The notes below the pieces were generated by a model. That model searched no databases and was not told the origin of the DNA. It was given only the letters and a program-made list of their open reading frames with translations. 42,925 nucleotides of DNA from Providencia sneebia DSM 19967. Its GTDB lineage: Bacteria > Pseudomonadota > Gammaproteobacteria > Enterobacterales > Enterobacteriaceae. Below are positions 28,646 through 40,200 of the stretch, in pieces. Each line of letters starts with the position of its first letter. Position 1 is the first letter of the stretch. The translations under genes were made by a program, and so were the position numbers. The stretch spans positions 2,827,401 through 2,870,325 of the forward strand of contig NZ_CM001773.1 in assembly GCF_000314895.2 (NCBI RefSeq). Reading direction: 5' to 3'.

Positions 28646-29938
28646 TTAACCTAATAACTCAGCTAAACGCTGTGCTAATTGTTGTTGCGATACCGTCTCT
28701 TGCTCGCCAGTACGTAAATCTTTTACGCCAACTTGACTGTTAAGAATTTCGTTTTCGCCTAAAATCAGTGCAATTTTTGCGCCTTGTTTATCAGCACGAG
28801 CGAGTTGCTTCTTAAAGTTTCCACCGCCATGGTTGGTCATCAAACGAACTGCTGGCAGTGCATCACGAACTTGTTCTGCTAATAATAAAGCAGCCTTCTG
28901 GCTATTTTCGCCAAAAGAGGCCAAATAAATGTCTGTCACCGTATTATCAGCGGTAAAATCAGGGTTGAGCTCTTTCACTAATAAAACCATACGTTCCATG
29001 CCCATAGCAAACCCAACAGCAGGTGTTGCTTTACCACCAAGCTGTTCTACCAGCCCATCATAGCGGCCGCCTGCACAGACTGTTCCTTGTGAACCTAATG
29101 CCGTTGTCACCCATTCAAATACAGTGCGGTTGTAATAATCTAAACCACGAACTAAACGTTGATTCACGCGATATTGAATACCTGCCGCATCTAACAATTT
29201 GCATAAGCCGTCAAAATGTTCGCGTGATTCATCATCTAAATATTCAAATAGTTCTGGCGCATCATTTAAAAGGGTTTGAACATCTTTATTTTTGGAATCA
29301 AGAACGCGCATTGGATTGCTATACATACGACGTTTGCAATCTTCATCCAACTTGTCTTTATGCTGCTCAAGGAAAGCAACTAATGCTTCGCGATAACGTG
29401 CACGCGCTTCTAAAGAACCAATCGAATTGAGCTCTAATGTCACATGCTCACTAATTCCTAATGCCTTCCACCAGCGCGCTGTCATCATAATAACTTCAGC
29501 ATCAATATCTGGGCCTGCAAGACCAAACACTTCGGCACCTAATTGGTGGAATTGACGATAACGGCCTTTTTGCGGACGTTCATGACGGAACATAGGTCCT
29601 AAGTACCATAAACGCTGTTCCTGATTGTACAGCAAACCATGCTCAATACCGGCACGGACACAACCTGCGGTATTTTCTGGGCGCAATGTTAAACTGATGA
29701 TTTCTTTATCACTTTCTTGACGATCGATAAAAGTATACATCTCTTTTTCAACCACATCAGTGACTTCACCAATCGCCCGGCTAAATAGCGGGGTATGCTC
29801 TACAATCGGGGTTCTAATTTCACTAAAGCTGTAACTTTGTAAAATATTTTTAAGTACAGTTTCAATTTTCTGCCAGACTCGAGTATCAGCTGGTAGATAA
29901 TCATTCATGCCACGAACGGCCTGGATATTTTTTGCCAC
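28646..29938 (-). CDS. hisS: Histidyl-tRNA synthetase
   Basis: Class II synthetase that charges tRNA-His. The 430 residues (E. coli 424) show class II motifs: motif 2 region [21 protein letters not shown], the histidine-specific [15 protein letters not shown] and AGGRYDGL, and motif 3 [12 protein letters not shown]. The C-terminal alpha/beta domain (about 330-430) recognises the anticodon. The start is a GTG at 29938, giving [16 protein letters not shown]. The ispG-hisS-yfgM-bamB-der order is that of E. coli. The 214-bp gap before it is where E. coli encodes the small RNA SroE; I could not recognise it here. Confidence 0.97.
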   Translation of the reverse strand: MAKNIQAVRGMNDYLPADTRVWQKIETVLKNILQSYSFSEIRTPIVEHTPLFSRAIGEVTDVVEKEMYTFIDRQESDKEIISLTLRPENTAGCVRAGIEHGLLYNQEQRLWYLGPMFRHERPQKGRYRQFHQLGAEVFGLAGPDIDAEVIMMTARWWKALGISEHVTLELNSIGSLEARARYREALVAFLEQHKDKLDEDCKRRMYSNPMRVLDSKNKDVQTLLNDAPELFEYLDDESREHFDGLCKLLDAAGIQYRVNQRLVRGLDYYNRTVFEWVTTALGSQGTVCAGGRYDGLVEQLGGKATPAVGFAMGMERMVLLVKELNPDFTADNTVTDIYLASFGENSQKAALLLAEQVRDALPAVRLMTNHGGGNFKKQLARADKQGAKIALILGENEILNSQVGVKDLRTGEQETVSQQQLAQRLAELLG

Positions 29939-30109
29939 GTTATGTCTCTATTTTTCGAAATCGAATAAGCTCGATTATAAAAGCGAAATGTCATTAGGTT
30001 CAATCAACAAACTGTAATATTCCTCTTGAAATAGGAATAATTTTCTTTTTCGGCCTAATTACTTTGTTGTTTGCTCAAAATGACGAGATTTACGAATATT
30101 AATTGGTCA

Positions 30110-30143
30110 TCAAAAACAAAAACTGGCTCGTAATGAACCAGTT
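30110..30143 (-). terminator. Terminator after ispG
   Basis: AACTGG (30121-30126) pairs with CCAGTT (30138-30143), extended by TC/GA after a mismatch. On the minus strand TTTTTGTTTTTG follows. It lies 10 nt from the ispG stop. Confidence 0.75.
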
Positions 30144-30152
30144 GATTAATCA

Positions 30153-31274
30153 TTATTTATCTATTTGACTAATCGCTATGCGGTTAGTTTCATCAAGCAT
30201 GGCCGCTTTGGCTCGAATTTTTGCTTCAAGCTGGTCAATAATATTATTATTATCAAAGCGCTCTTTTTGGCGAATACCATCTTCATAAAAACCACTTTTG
30301 GTTTTCGCACCTGCAACACCCAGGGTAGAGACTTCTGCTTCACCTGGCCCATTCACCACACAGCCGATGATAGAAACATCCATTGGCGTGATAATATCTT
30401 CTAATCGCTGCTCCAATGCATTGACTGTGCCGATAACATCAAATTCTTGACGCGAACAGGTCGGGCAAGCAATAAAGTTTATACCGCGAGAGCGAATACG
30501 CAGTGATTTGAGGATATCAAATCCAACTTTAACTTCTTCAACAGGATCAGCGGCTAGTGAGATGCGCAGTGTATCGCCTATCCCTTCTGATAATAGCATA
30601 CCAAGCCCAATTGCAGATTTAACTGAACCTGAGCGCGCACCACCTGCTTCTGTAATACCAAGATGCAAAGGTTGATCAATTTTTTGAGCAAGTAAACGAT
30701 AAGATCCAACAGCAAGAAACACATCTGAGGCCTTAACACTGACTTTAAATTGGTCAAAATTAAGTTTATCTAGAATATCCACATGGCGCATTGCTGACTC
30801 AACTAATGCTTCTGGTGTTGGTTCACCATATTTTTCTTGGATATCTTTTTCTAATGAGCCACCATTAACCCCAATGCGAATGGGAATATTGTAATGACGA
30901 GCGCAATCAACAACTTGACGAATACGGTCTTCACTACCAATGTTGCCCGGGTTGATACGTAAACAATCAACGCCATATTCAGCCACTTTTAATGCAATTC
31001 GGTAATCAAAATGAATATCCGCCACTAAAGGCACATTCACTTGTTGCTTGATTAATTTAAATGCTTCCGCCGCATCCATTGTTGGCACTGAAACGCGAAC
31101 AATATCAACGCCTACACGTTCTAATGCCTTAATTTGGCGAACAGTTGCTTCAACATCCGTGGTTCTAGTATTGGTCATTGACTGAACAGCAATAGGAGCG
31201 CCATCGCCAACAGGGACTTTACCGACATTAATTCGAGTGGATTTACGTCTTTTTATAGGTGATTCATTATGCAT
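30153..31274 (-). CDS. ispG: 4-hydroxy-3-methylbut-2-enyl-diphosphate synthase IspG
   Basis: Iron-sulfur enzyme of the methylerythritol phosphate pathway that converts MEcPP to HMBPP. The 373 residues are colinear with E. coli IspG (372). The [4Fe-4S] ligands are C270 and C273 in [13 protein letters not shown]305 in [11 protein letters not shown] and E312. The N-terminal half is the TIM-barrel substrate domain ([27 protein letters not shown]). It is the second gene after rodZ on the same strand. Confidence 0.97.
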   Translation of the reverse strand: MHNESPIKRRKSTRINVGKVPVGDGAPIAVQSMTNTRTTDVEATVRQIKALERVGVDIVRVSVPTMDAAEAFKLIKQQVNVPLVADIHFDYRIALKVAEYGVDCLRINPGNIGSEDRIRQVVDCARHYNIPIRIGVNGGSLEKDIQEKYGEPTPEALVESAMRHVDILDKLNFDQFKVSVKASDVFLAVGSYRLLAQKIDQPLHLGITEAGGARSGSVKSAIGLGMLLSEGIGDTLRISLAADPVEEVKVGFDILKSLRIRSRGINFIACPTCSRQEFDVIGTVNALEQRLEDIITPMDVSIIGCVVNGPGEAEVSTLGVAGAKTKSGFYEDGIRQKERFDNNNIIDQLEAKIRAKAAMLDETNRIAISQIDK

Positions 31275-31443
31275 TTTAATTAAACTCTCCGGACATCCCT
31301 GTACTTTTAAATACTATTGTATACCTTCCCGCCATACATCAAACCGCCTTGTGTTGGCATAATGAATGCCAATCACAATTTAGGCCAACTTTGCTCAATT
31401 GGGTATATAGGATACAGTTTGCATCTGCAAATTATTTATATTT

Positions 31444-32391
31444 TTATGCTTCAGGTACTTTTAATTTAGCCGGTCGATTCGCTTTAATAAAACGACTTAA
31501 ATCAACAGAGTTACCATTTAATTGCACATCAACATTTGCTGGCGCACCAATATTTAAGCGATAAGGTAATTGCCCTGTCAGCTCTAATGTGTCGCCACTT
31601 TTCTTCGTGCCACTAAATAAAATTTTATTATTTGCATCACGAACTTCTAACCAGCATGCACCTTTAAAATTCATAACTAATGCATCTGTTGCCGCCGTAT
31701 TAACTTCCGTTGACTCAGTCGATTGAGTGCGGTCAATAACTGTATTCGTCACTGGTGCGTTAGGTAATGGGATTGTTTTAATGACAGTTGATTCTTCCGG
31801 CAAAGTGTCCGTTGAAGAAACGGGAGCTGAAGCCTCAGAGGTATTTTCTAATGTTGGTTGCTCAACGACTGGCGAAGGCGTCATCGTCGGGTTAGGTAAT
31901 TCAACTTGATTTTGAGCGTTATCTTGTTGAGAGATAATTAAATCGTTTTGATTTGCCATGGTAACTAATTTATTTTTTTCAACTTGATGATCTTGCCACC
32001 ACCAAATTCCTACCATAGCAATAAGAATAATGACGATAAGCCAAGTGAGCTTCATTAACCAACCTTCACGTTTTTTGCGTTTTTTCCCTAAAGAAAAACT
32101 TTGCATTGACGATACTGTAACAGTTGGTTCTGGTTTATCGACGGTTAATAAGGCATTTAATTCACTTTCAGGAACATTCACCATACGCGCATAGAGACGC
32201 ATATATCCACGTAAAAAAGTGGGTTCAACACCAGCAGGTTTAATATCTTCATCGATTTCTTTTACTGTAGTCACTTTCAAACAAATACGCTCAGCTATCG
32301 CTTCTTGCGTTAATCCCATTCGTTCTCGTGCCTGAGATAATAGTTGTCCTACAGTAATTGGATTTTGTTCGGTATTATTATCGATAGTCAT
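31444..32391 (-). CDS. rodZ: Cytoskeleton protein RodZ
   Basis: Inner-membrane protein that links MreB filaments to the cell-wall elongation machinery. 315 residues (E. coli 337): N-terminal helix-turn-helix of the Xre type (about 13-75, LLSQARERMGLTQEAIAERI), a basic juxtamembrane stretch (KKRKKREG), one membrane helix (about 114-132), a Thr/Pro-rich periplasmic linker and a C-terminal beta domain containing CWLEVRDANNKILFSGTKKSGD. It lies between rlmN and ispG, as in E. coli. Confidence 0.94.
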   Translation of the reverse strand: MTIDNNTEQNPITVGQLLSQARERMGLTQEAIAERICLKVTTVKEIDEDIKPAGVEPTFLRGYMRLYARMVNVPESELNALLTVDKPEPTVTVSSMQSFSLGKKRKKREGWLMKLTWLIVIILIAMVGIWWWQDHQVEKNKLVTMANQNDLIISQQDNAQNQVELPNPTMTPSPVVEQPTLENTSEASAPVSSTDTLPEESTVIKTIPLPNAPVTNTVIDRTQSTESTEVNTAATDALVMNFKGACWLEVRDANNKILFSGTKKSGDTLELTGQLPYRLNIGAPANVDVQLNGNSVDLSRFIKANRPAKLKVPEA

Positions 32392-32544
32392 TGGCTGGCA
32401 ACACTGTGTCCGAGTTAATGAAATATAAAGCTGTTTTTTTAGCTCTACGCTCAGTTATCCTAAAGTGAAAGGTAGTAATTGAAAAATTATCACCTACTTG
32501 ACATTGTAGGGTAACGGCGCCATTTTTCCTACCGATAAAATGGC

Positions 32545-32580
32545 ACAAATAATAACCAGACCAAATATTTAGGCCTGGTT
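32545..32580 (-). terminator. Hairpin after rlmN, possible terminator
   Basis: AACCAGACC (32554-32562) pairs with GGCCTGGTT (32572-32580) with one wobble; the minus-strand tail ATTATTTGTG is only partly U-rich. It starts 8 nt past the rlmN stop. Confidence 0.5.
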
Positions 32581-32587
32581 TATTAAA

Positions 32588-33768
32588 TCAGACTGCTTTT
32601 ACCTTAATAGGTTCCCCAGCCATGCGTTTTTTCAATGTACGTTTCGTTCTATCAATCACTTCGCCAGCAAGCTGACCACAAGCAGCATCAATATCGTCAC
32701 CACGTGTTTTACGGACAATCGTTGTAAAACCATATTCCATTAACACTTTAGAAAAACGATCAATACGGCTATTTGAACTGCGGCCGTATGGTGCACCTGG
32801 GAATGGATTCCATGGAATGAGGTTGATTTTACTTGGTGTATCTTTCAAACATTCAGCTAATTGATGCGCATGCTCAGTGCTATCATTAATATGATCAAGC
32901 ATCACATATTCAACGGTAACACGTCCGCTATTCGCATTTGATTTTGATAAATAACGTCTAACGCTACCTAAGAATGTCTCGATATTATACTTTTTATTGA
33001 TTGGCATAATATCATCACGAATTTCATCCGTTGGTGCATGTAATGAAATAGCTAATGCAACATCAATCATGTCACCTAATTTATCTAATGCGGGAACGAC
33101 ACCGGATGTTGATATTGTCACGCGGCGTTTAGATAACCCAAAACCAAAATCATCCAGCATGATTTCCATTGCCGGAACAACATTGTTTAAGTTAAGCAAT
33201 GGTTCACCCATTCCCATCATCACAACGTTGGTAATAGGACGGCGGCCACTTGATTTTAATGAGCCAATAATTTTTGCAGCACGCCAAACTTGCCCAATAA
33301 TTTCCGACACACGTAAATTACGGTTAAAACCTTGTTGCGCTGTTGAGCAGAATTTACACTCTAATGCACAGCCAACTTGTGAAGAAACACATAATGTTGC
33401 GCGGTCATCTTCTGGAATATAAACCGTTTCAACTTGTTGGCCACCAACGGTAATTGCCCACTTAATCGTACCATCAGCAGAACGTTGTTCTTCAGAAACT
33501 TCAGGTGCGCGAATTTCAGCAACTTCCTTTAATTTGGCACGTAATGCTTTATTGATATCTGTCATTTGATCAAAATCATCATAACAGTAGTGATAAATCC
33601 ATTTCATCACTTGATCAGCTCTGAAAGGCTTTTCACCCATTTGCGCAAAAAACTCACGCATCTGCTTACGATTTAAATCTAGCAAGTTTATTTTTTGTGT
33701 ATTTTTTCTGGTGTGACAGAAATAGCGGAAGAAGTTGCACATTGTGCAGTTGTCGTCATATCAGACAT
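32588..33768 (-). CDS. rlmN: Dual-specificity rRNA/tRNA adenine-C2 methyltransferase RlmN, N-terminal frameshift
   Basis: Radical SAM enzyme that methylates A2503 of 23S rRNA and A37 of several tRNAs. The cluster motif CALECKFC and the two catalytic cysteines (ATLCVSS; AACGQ) are present. From [16 protein letters not shown] onward it aligns end to end with E. coli RlmN. The open frame would start at an ATG at 33742 with an odd N-terminus ([10 protein letters not shown]) and no ribosome binding site. A better start is the ATG at 33768 ([10 protein letters not shown]), with GAGG upstream, joined to the body if one base is added in the A/T runs at 33691-33707. The gene is probably intact, about 393 residues; E. 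coli has 384. Confidence 0.93.
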
Positions 33769-33874
33769 TTTGAATTGCCTCGTTATTACACTTTCGGCGA
33801 GTGCCATGAACATAGCACAACGTATTTATAAAATAATTCTACACTAGCGGGGATAATTTATATGAACATCCAAG

Positions 33875-33914
33875 CTAACAAAATCGCCCTGTTAATATTA
33901 TATTCAACAGGGCG
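33875..33914 (-). terminator. Terminator after ndk
   Basis: CGCCCTGTT (33885-33893) pairs perfectly with AACAGGGCG (33906-33914) around a 12-nt AT-rich loop; the minus-strand tail is ATTTTGTTAG. It lies about 56 nt past the ndk stop. Confidence 0.75.
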
Positions 33915-33969
33915 CAGCATTGTACAAACTTTATAATCATAATGCTAATGCATTACGCTAATTTATTCA

Positions 33970-34395
33970 TTAACGTGGGCAGATTTCATCTTCAGCGAAG
34001 AAATAAGCAATTTCACGGTTTGCAGATTCGATAGAATCCGAACCATGTACTGCGTTTTCAGTGAAGCTATCTGCATAATCAGCGCGTAAAGTACCCGCTA
34101 ATGCGTTTTCTGGGTTAGTTGCGCCCATTAGATCACGATGACGTTGAACCGCATTTTCACCTTCTAAAACTTGCAGCATAATCGGGCCTGAAGTCATAAA
34201 TTCAACTAAGCCTTCAAAGAAAGGACGACCTTTGTGCTCAGCGTAAAAACCTTCTGCTTGTTCGCGAGTCAGGTGCAACATTTTAGCTGCAATAATTGAA
34301 AAGCCAGCACTTTCAAAACGGTGATAAATAGCACCGATTACGTTTTTCTTTACTGCGTTTGGTTTAATAATTGAAAATGTACGTTGAATCGTCAT
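33970..34395 (-). CDS. ndk: Nucleoside diphosphate kinase
   Basis: Transfers the gamma-phosphate of ATP to nucleoside diphosphates through a phospho-histidine. The 141 residues are typical. The catalytic H117 lies in the signature NAVHGSDS, and the N-terminal [16 protein letters not shown] strand ([14 protein letters not shown]) is conserved. AAGAGG precedes the ATG. It is separated from pbpC by 463 bp that holds its promoter. Confidence 0.98.
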   Translation of the reverse strand: MTIQRTFSIIKPNAVKKNVIGAIYHRFESAGFSIIAAKMLHLTREQAEGFYAEHKGRPFFEGLVEFMTSGPIMLQVLEGENAVQRHRDLMGATNPENALAGTLRADYADSFTENAVHGSDSIESANREIAYFFAEDEICPR

Positions 34396-34858
34396 TGAAA
34401 TAACCTCTTAGCGATTTTGTGACTTTTACGCTTTGTTATCGCGTGCTTCCTAGCAAATTTACATACCAGTAGCGTCAATTGTTGTTTTTTTAAGTTTTTT
34501 ATTCTGAGACACAGCTACAGAAAATTTAGGCGTTGATTATAGGGGGAACAATTATGATTTCCTACAGTAATATCAACATTTTGTTAAACTTTTTGTAGCA
34601 AAAAAATCTATTTTTTCGACTTAATCACACTTTTCATCTATTTTGCCTGCTTTTAGCCCACCTAACGGATCGCATATTCAGCCCAAAATTGAATATCACA
34701 TTTATATCATTCCACCAAACTATAACAATTCACCCAGAAAGCGCATAACAGGCACCCACAAAAAGCATATTACAAACACAAGATTCACTGATGAACGGCG
34801 CCCATGCAGAATTTCGTCTTAAAATTCAAAATCCCATAAATTCTGAAATATAATGGAA
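34396..34858 (-). other. pbpC-ndk intergenic region
   Basis: 463 bp without a gene. A minus-strand TATAAT at 34536-34541, preceded by CCCCC, is the only clear promoter element and is a candidate -10 for ndk; no good -35 is visible. Next to pbpC, CAGAATTT and AAATTCTG arms (about 34807 and 34838) could form a weak hairpin. The rest is AT-rich with many T/A runs and no recognisable gene. Confidence 0.45.
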
Positions 34859-37180
34859 TTATTTTACTTTGAAATTAACCGAACTCACTTGACCACTTAA
34901 ATCCAATACTGAAATCTGGTAACTCCCCGTTTTATCTAACGTGAGCAGGACACTGCCATTTTCGTTGGTTTCATCAATTTGTTCACCATTTAAGAACCAC
35001 CATTGCCGCCCTTGCCCGCCTTGGGTAACTAATCGCACATCAAGACTATTTTTACCCGGTAAGCGCTGTAATATTTCATTATTACGAATACCTGAAATGA
35101 GAAGTGGCGGAATTTCCACCTTCAATGGCGGACATTGTCTGTCTGCCTTTGGTAAGCGATTAGCACGCCTTTCACTCGCAGGAAGCCATGATTCCACAGT
35201 AATTGGCCATAAATAAATGGTGTTCTCTTTGGCATTTGGGCAATCAGGTGCCACTTGCAACCCTTGCTCATTAACCCAAATTTTTTGTTGTAACCCTTGC
35301 ATCGACTCTTGGTTTTTAGCGACTAATGTTGGAGGAATGGTATTATCTAAAATCCAACTTAAGCGGCGCTGACGACAATTGTTATCCCCTTGCGGCAAAA
35401 TAGTTCCACTAGGCCAACAAATTACTGTCTGAGTCACACTGCTTGGGCGACTATCATTAGGTAATTGCATATGTGATTGATAAATGCGAGACAACAGTAA
35501 GTTATTCACTTGATTCATAATGGGAATTGCCGTTGCATAGCCATACTGTCCCGCAACAGGTGTGCCATCTGGGCGACCTACCCACACACCAATGGTATAA
35601 CGCGGGTTAACTCCGATAGCCCAAGCATCACGATAGCCGTAACTCGTCCCCGTTTTCCATGCTAAATTTAACTGCGGACTTAAACTGCTATCAGGAACAG
35701 GGCGAGCTTCTCCCCCCATGATCCGTCGAATAATCCATGCCGCACCCGGTGACATCAATTGGCGATTTCTCACGACATCACTGGGACGATAACGCAAAGG
35801 TGAAACTTGACCTTGGCGAGCAAAAGCACTGTAAGCAGAAACTAGATCATCCATGCGAGCAGCTGTACCACCTAAAATCAATGATAAATTTGGTTCACTG
35901 GCTAATGGAAAGCGTAATTCTGTGCCAACATTGCGTAATTGTGCCGTAAATCGTTTGCTGCCATAAACATCAAGTAATTGAACTACAGGCAAATTAAGTG
36001 ACCGCACCAATGCGTCACTGACACTGACTGGACCATTAAATCCTGAGTCAAAATTACCCGGACGATAATCATCAAATCGCCTTGGGACATCTTGCAATAG
36101 TGACTCCGCGTGGATCAAACCTTCATCTAAAGCCAGCCCGTATAAGAACGGTTTTAATGTTGAGCCGGGCGAACGCCATGCAGTGATCATGTCAACATGA
36201 CCAAAACGTTGCGTATCCTGAAAATCAATCGAACCAATATACGCTTTCACACTCATATCAGTATGATCAACAACTAATAGCCCTAAAGATGTCTGTTTTG
36301 GTAATTGGTTTTTCCAATTCAGTGCCATATCTTCCAACTGACGTTGCAAGCTGGCATCAATCGTCGTTTCGACAATAGATTCTTGCACCTCTTTTACCAC
36401 ACGACGAGCAAGCAAAGGTGCAAGATGAGGGTTTTTACGCGGTGCTAACCAAATTTGCTCTTGTTTAATATCTTCCGTTTTTTCAATTGGCCACACACCA
36501 TATTCTGCCAATCTATCAAGCACTTTATCTCGTGCTGCTTGTGCTCTTTGCGGATAGCGATCTGGGCGTAATCGGCTTGGTGCTTGAGGCAAAACAGCAA
36601 ATAGTGCTGCTTCGCCGGAAGTCAGTTTATTTGGCGCTTTATTTAAATAGACCCAACTAGCCGCACCAATACCTTCAATGGTTCCACCATAAGGTGCGCG
36701 GTTTAAATACATTTCGAGAATATCATCTTTAGAATAATGATATTCAAGCTGTGCAGTTCGCCATAGCTGCTTAAGTTTTCCGGTAATCGTTCTATCATGA
36801 GGATCAACCAACCTAGCAACTTGCATTGAGATGGTACTTCCCCCAGAAACAATGCGACCTGAACTGACATTCTGCCAAAGTGCTCGAAATAGCGAAAAGG
36901 GATTAACGCCCGGATGTTCATAAAAATGGTGATCTTCATAAGCCAATAAAGCTTCAACAAATTCAGGGGAAACCTCATTGAGCTTCACGGGATAACGCCA
37001 AATTCCTTCTTTATCTGCAAAACGCCAAAGTGGTGTGCCATCTTCAGCCACCACAGTGCGCGCCATCTCAATTTGTTTAATCGGAAGAGGCCAGATTTTA
37101 TCGGCAATAAGAAAGAGTAAAGGAACAAGGATCACTAATAAAACGAGCATTAGCCCAGTACGTCGAAACCATTTATTCAT
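34859..37180 (-). CDS. pbpC: Penicillin-binding protein 1C
   Basis: Bifunctional class A PBP of the inner membrane. The 773 residues (E. coli 770) begin with a signal anchor (about 9-27). The glycosyltransferase domain has catalytic E82 in AYEDHHFYEHPG and GGSTISMQVAR. The transpeptidase domain has SxxK S340-T-L-K343, SxN S394-L-N396 and KTGTS 509-513. The C-terminal domain (from about 690) is the PBP1C-specific BiPBP_C fold. It lies directly after yfhM on the same strand, the usual PbpC-YfhM pair that combines cell-wall synthesis with a protease-trapping lipoprotein. Confidence 0.97.
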   Translation of the reverse strand: MNKWFRRTGLMLVLLVILVPLLFLIADKIWPLPIKQIEMARTVVAEDGTPLWRFADKEGIWRYPVKLNEVSPEFVEALLAYEDHHFYEHPGVNPFSLFRALWQNVSSGRIVSGGSTISMQVARLVDPHDRTITGKLKQLWRTAQLEYHYSKDDILEMYLNRAPYGGTIEGIGAASWVYLNKAPNKLTSGEAALFAVLPQAPSRLRPDRYPQRAQAARDKVLDRLAEYGVWPIEKTEDIKQEQIWLAPRKNPHLAPLLARRVVKEVQESIVETTIDASLQRQLEDMALNWKNQLPKQTSLGLLVVDHTDMSVKAYIGSIDFQDTQRFGHVDMITAWRSPGSTLKPFLYGLALDEGLIHAESLLQDVPRRFDDYRPGNFDSGFNGPVSVSDALVRSLNLPVVQLLDVYGSKRFTAQLRNVGTELRFPLASEPNLSLILGGTAARMDDLVSAYSAFARQGQVSPLRYRPSDVVRNRQLMSPGAAWIIRRIMGGEARPVPDSSLSPQLNLAWKTGTSYGYRDAWAIGVNPRYTIGVWVGRPDGTPVAGQYGYATAIPIMNQVNNLLLSRIYQSHMQLPNDSRPSSVTQTVICWPSGTILPQGDNNCRQRRLSWILDNTIPPTLVAKNQESMQGLQQKIWVNEQGLQVAPDCPNAKENTIYLWPITVESWLPASERRANRLPKADRQCPPLKVEIPPLLISGIRNNEILQRLPGKNSLDVRLVTQGGQGRQWWFLNGEQIDETNENGSVLLTLDKTGSYQISVLDLSGQVSSVNFKVK

Positions 37181-37217
37181 GTAGGCATATACTCAACAAC
37201 TCGTATCATTTGGAAGA

Positions 37218-37243
37218 ATGCCGTTGCCCAAAGACAACGGCAT
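37218..37243 (-). other. Hairpin between yfhM and pbpC
   Basis: ATGCCGTTG (37218-37226) pairs perfectly with CAACGGCAT (37235-37243) around an 8-nt loop. The minus-strand tail TCTTCCAAATG is weak in U, so the hairpin may attenuate rather than stop transcription into pbpC. Confidence 0.5.
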
Positions 37244-37261
37244 TTCAGTGGTTAATAAAAA

Positions 37262-40200
37262 TTAACGGACAATTTCAAGCTGGCCATTTGCACGACCCAC
37301 AGCACGCCACTCAGGTACATACATAGATTCGACTTGAGGTGCTGGGATAGTATAAACGCCCGGTGTTACTGCTCTTGCCAAATATAACAACGTGGTAGGT
37401 TTATATTCCTGAACTTCAACAGCGGCAACAAATCTATCATCTCGATATTCCATATGACGGATCTGAGATTGTTGCATATCATCAATCAATTCCTGCAAGT
37501 TAGGTGCAGTATCACTTAAATTAACACTACTATTGGCTAAATTCTGATTTTCTAGCTCTAACCCAGCTGGTAGTAAGTCCACGACCAGCGCATCAGGAAC
37601 ATTTTGGGTTGCTGTAATATCCAGTTTTACCACCACCATTTCACCTGTTCTTAAACGATCTAATGAAATTGGTCGGCCTTGTAAATCCAAATATGTCTGC
37701 TTCACATTGAGGACATTTGAACTTGGTTTTGGTGATTGAATTGGATAACCAATTACATTCAACCTTGTGTATAGCGTATTTGTTCCTGTATTCTCAATAC
37801 TATAACCATTTTGTATTTGTTCTTTTGTTAAGAACTCACTCAATGGTTTATCAGAAACAATTGCTGGCACTTGTCCATTGATAACCGCCTTCCAAGGCGT
37901 TTCCGTATCATTGATATAATAACGACCTGCTAAATACAACGCATTATTTTCTTGTGTGGAGAAGTAACGTTGTGATAGCAAATTATTAGACAATGTTTGT
38001 AGTTTTTGATCGCGTGATTTCGGCATTAATTGATGTTCATTCAATAATGCAATAATCATTGCATCATCACGAATAGCTGAACCATAATCACCACTGTAAC
38101 TATAACGACTACGTTGTTTTTTCAAACCTTCCGCAATTGCATTATCACCACGCGTTTTATCGCCCATTAAGTTCAATGCAATACCCAGTTGAACTAATGA
38201 CAAGCCATTATTTGCCTCACTGTTTCTTGCATACAATTGGCGTAATGCGCCTAATGGTGCTTTCTGTTGGTTAGCTAAGACTAAACCGGCATACGATTGA
38301 GCAGCAAAACGAGCAGCAGCTTGGTCATTCGTATAAGGATAATTTATTTGATTACCATCTTGCAGATAGCCTAACAAACGGCTATTTGCATTGGTTATCG
38401 CCTCTTGTGGAACGGTATATCCGCGTTGGTTTGCTCTATTTAAGAAATCCGTTGCATAAGCCGTTAACCAATATTCTTCAGAACCATTGCGATCCCACAA
38501 AGAGAAACTGCCATCAGCACGCTGCATTCCTAATAAATGAGGAATACCAATTTCAATGGCTTTACGACGGTCTTCATCTGTTTGTGATTTGATGCCAAGC
38601 TTAAATAGTTCAGCTTGTGATGAGTACAATGATGGATATAATCCACTCACTGTTTGCTCAAGACAACCATATGGATAAGCAAATAACTCACGAATGTAAC
38701 GTGAAATTTGTAGCGGTGGTCGGCTACTCATCAACACTTGGCCTTCTAGTGTTGCAGGGGATAACCCACGTAAATCTTCAGTTGGCAATGCCCAAGCATC
38801 ACCCGGTTCAAGTGCCAGAGCAAAAGAGACAGTTTCCGCTGGTTGAGCTGGGCGAACTCCCACTTTCCAATTGTTGCTGTACTCGTTTAATTTTTCACCC
38901 GGTAAGTTAATTCCGTTTATCGTCATGGAAATATCACCTTCGCCATAACCATAATCAGCACGAACAGGCAATGTCAAAGTGGTGCGTTTACCCTTTTCTA
39001 AGGCTAGCTCCCTGATATCTGAACCTTCTAGCTTAACCATTCCAGTTGCTTTAAAGGTGACAGTGACATTTTGTGTGTTATCCGTGGTATTGGTCAGATC
39101 TAATGCGAAGTAAGATTTATCACCACCCGCCATGAAACGTGGCATCGACATCTGCGTGACAATCGGCGCAGCAACGGTCACTTTTCCATCAGCATGACCA
39201 AAATCTTTCTCATTCCATGCTTGGGCCATTACACGCAATTCACCATTAAAATCAGGAATAGGTATTGTAATTTCACCTTCACCATTTTTATCTAACATGA
39301 CAGGCTGTGCTTGTTCGGCAATAATTTGCACCTCTGTCAGCGGTTTCATCCCGCCGCGCTCTAAGGCCGCATCATCACTATCACCACCAAAACGTAAGCT
39401 AGCTAATTTACCTTGACCTTCAATTAAATGACCATAAACATCATATTGATCAACGCCATAACGTTTACGTCCAAAGAAAGCATCATAAGGATCAGGTGTT
39501 TTAAAATCCGTAATGTTTAGCACACCAGTATCAACCGCAGAGAGCAATACATTAACTTTTTCAGGCAATGGCTTGCCTTCTTTCGCCGTTGCTTTAACTT
39601 TCACAATGAGATCTTGATTTGGACGCATTTTGGTTGGCGTAGTTAAAGCCAAATCTATTTTGCGATTTTCATCCGCAATTGGAAGATGTAATACACCAAC
39701 AGCACGTTTCACCGTTGCTTCTTTTGAATCATCGCCTGGACGAACGACAACGGCGGAGATATACAGGTCATGGCGAGCCCACTCTTTATTGACTGGAATT
39801 TCAATTTCCATGCCCTTTTCTGGGACGTCAATTTCTTGCCACCACAATGGGCTGCTACTTGATTCAAGTAAAATATACCCTTTACCCGCTTTAGGCGATT
39901 CAATGCGAACTTTCGCTTTTTCACCCGGTAAATAAGCTGGTTTATTAAGTGTCAGTTTCACTTGGTCAGGGCGAACAGCGCCATTTCCACCCGCATTATC
40001 TTGCCAAGAATAGCCTGCCCAAAATTGAATGCTACTGACTAACGTATTCTCTTGGTTGATAACTTCGAGGCGATAGGAACCCCAATCAACCGGGAATGAC
40101 ACTTTGGCTGTTCCATCTTTTGCAATCTTGATATTCTCATTGGCGATGGCTAAATCTTTCTGATCATAATTAGATGTCCAGCCACCACTTTCAGACCAAC

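Noticed and set aside
29939..30152. SroE-like small RNA between ispG and hisS
   Set aside because: E. coli has SroE at this place, but I could not recognise its sequence; only the ispG terminator is clear. A covariance-model search would decide.
38617..38910. Antisense open frames within yfhM
   Set aside because: Shadow frames of a well-supported 1,650-residue protein; composition follows the opposite strand.
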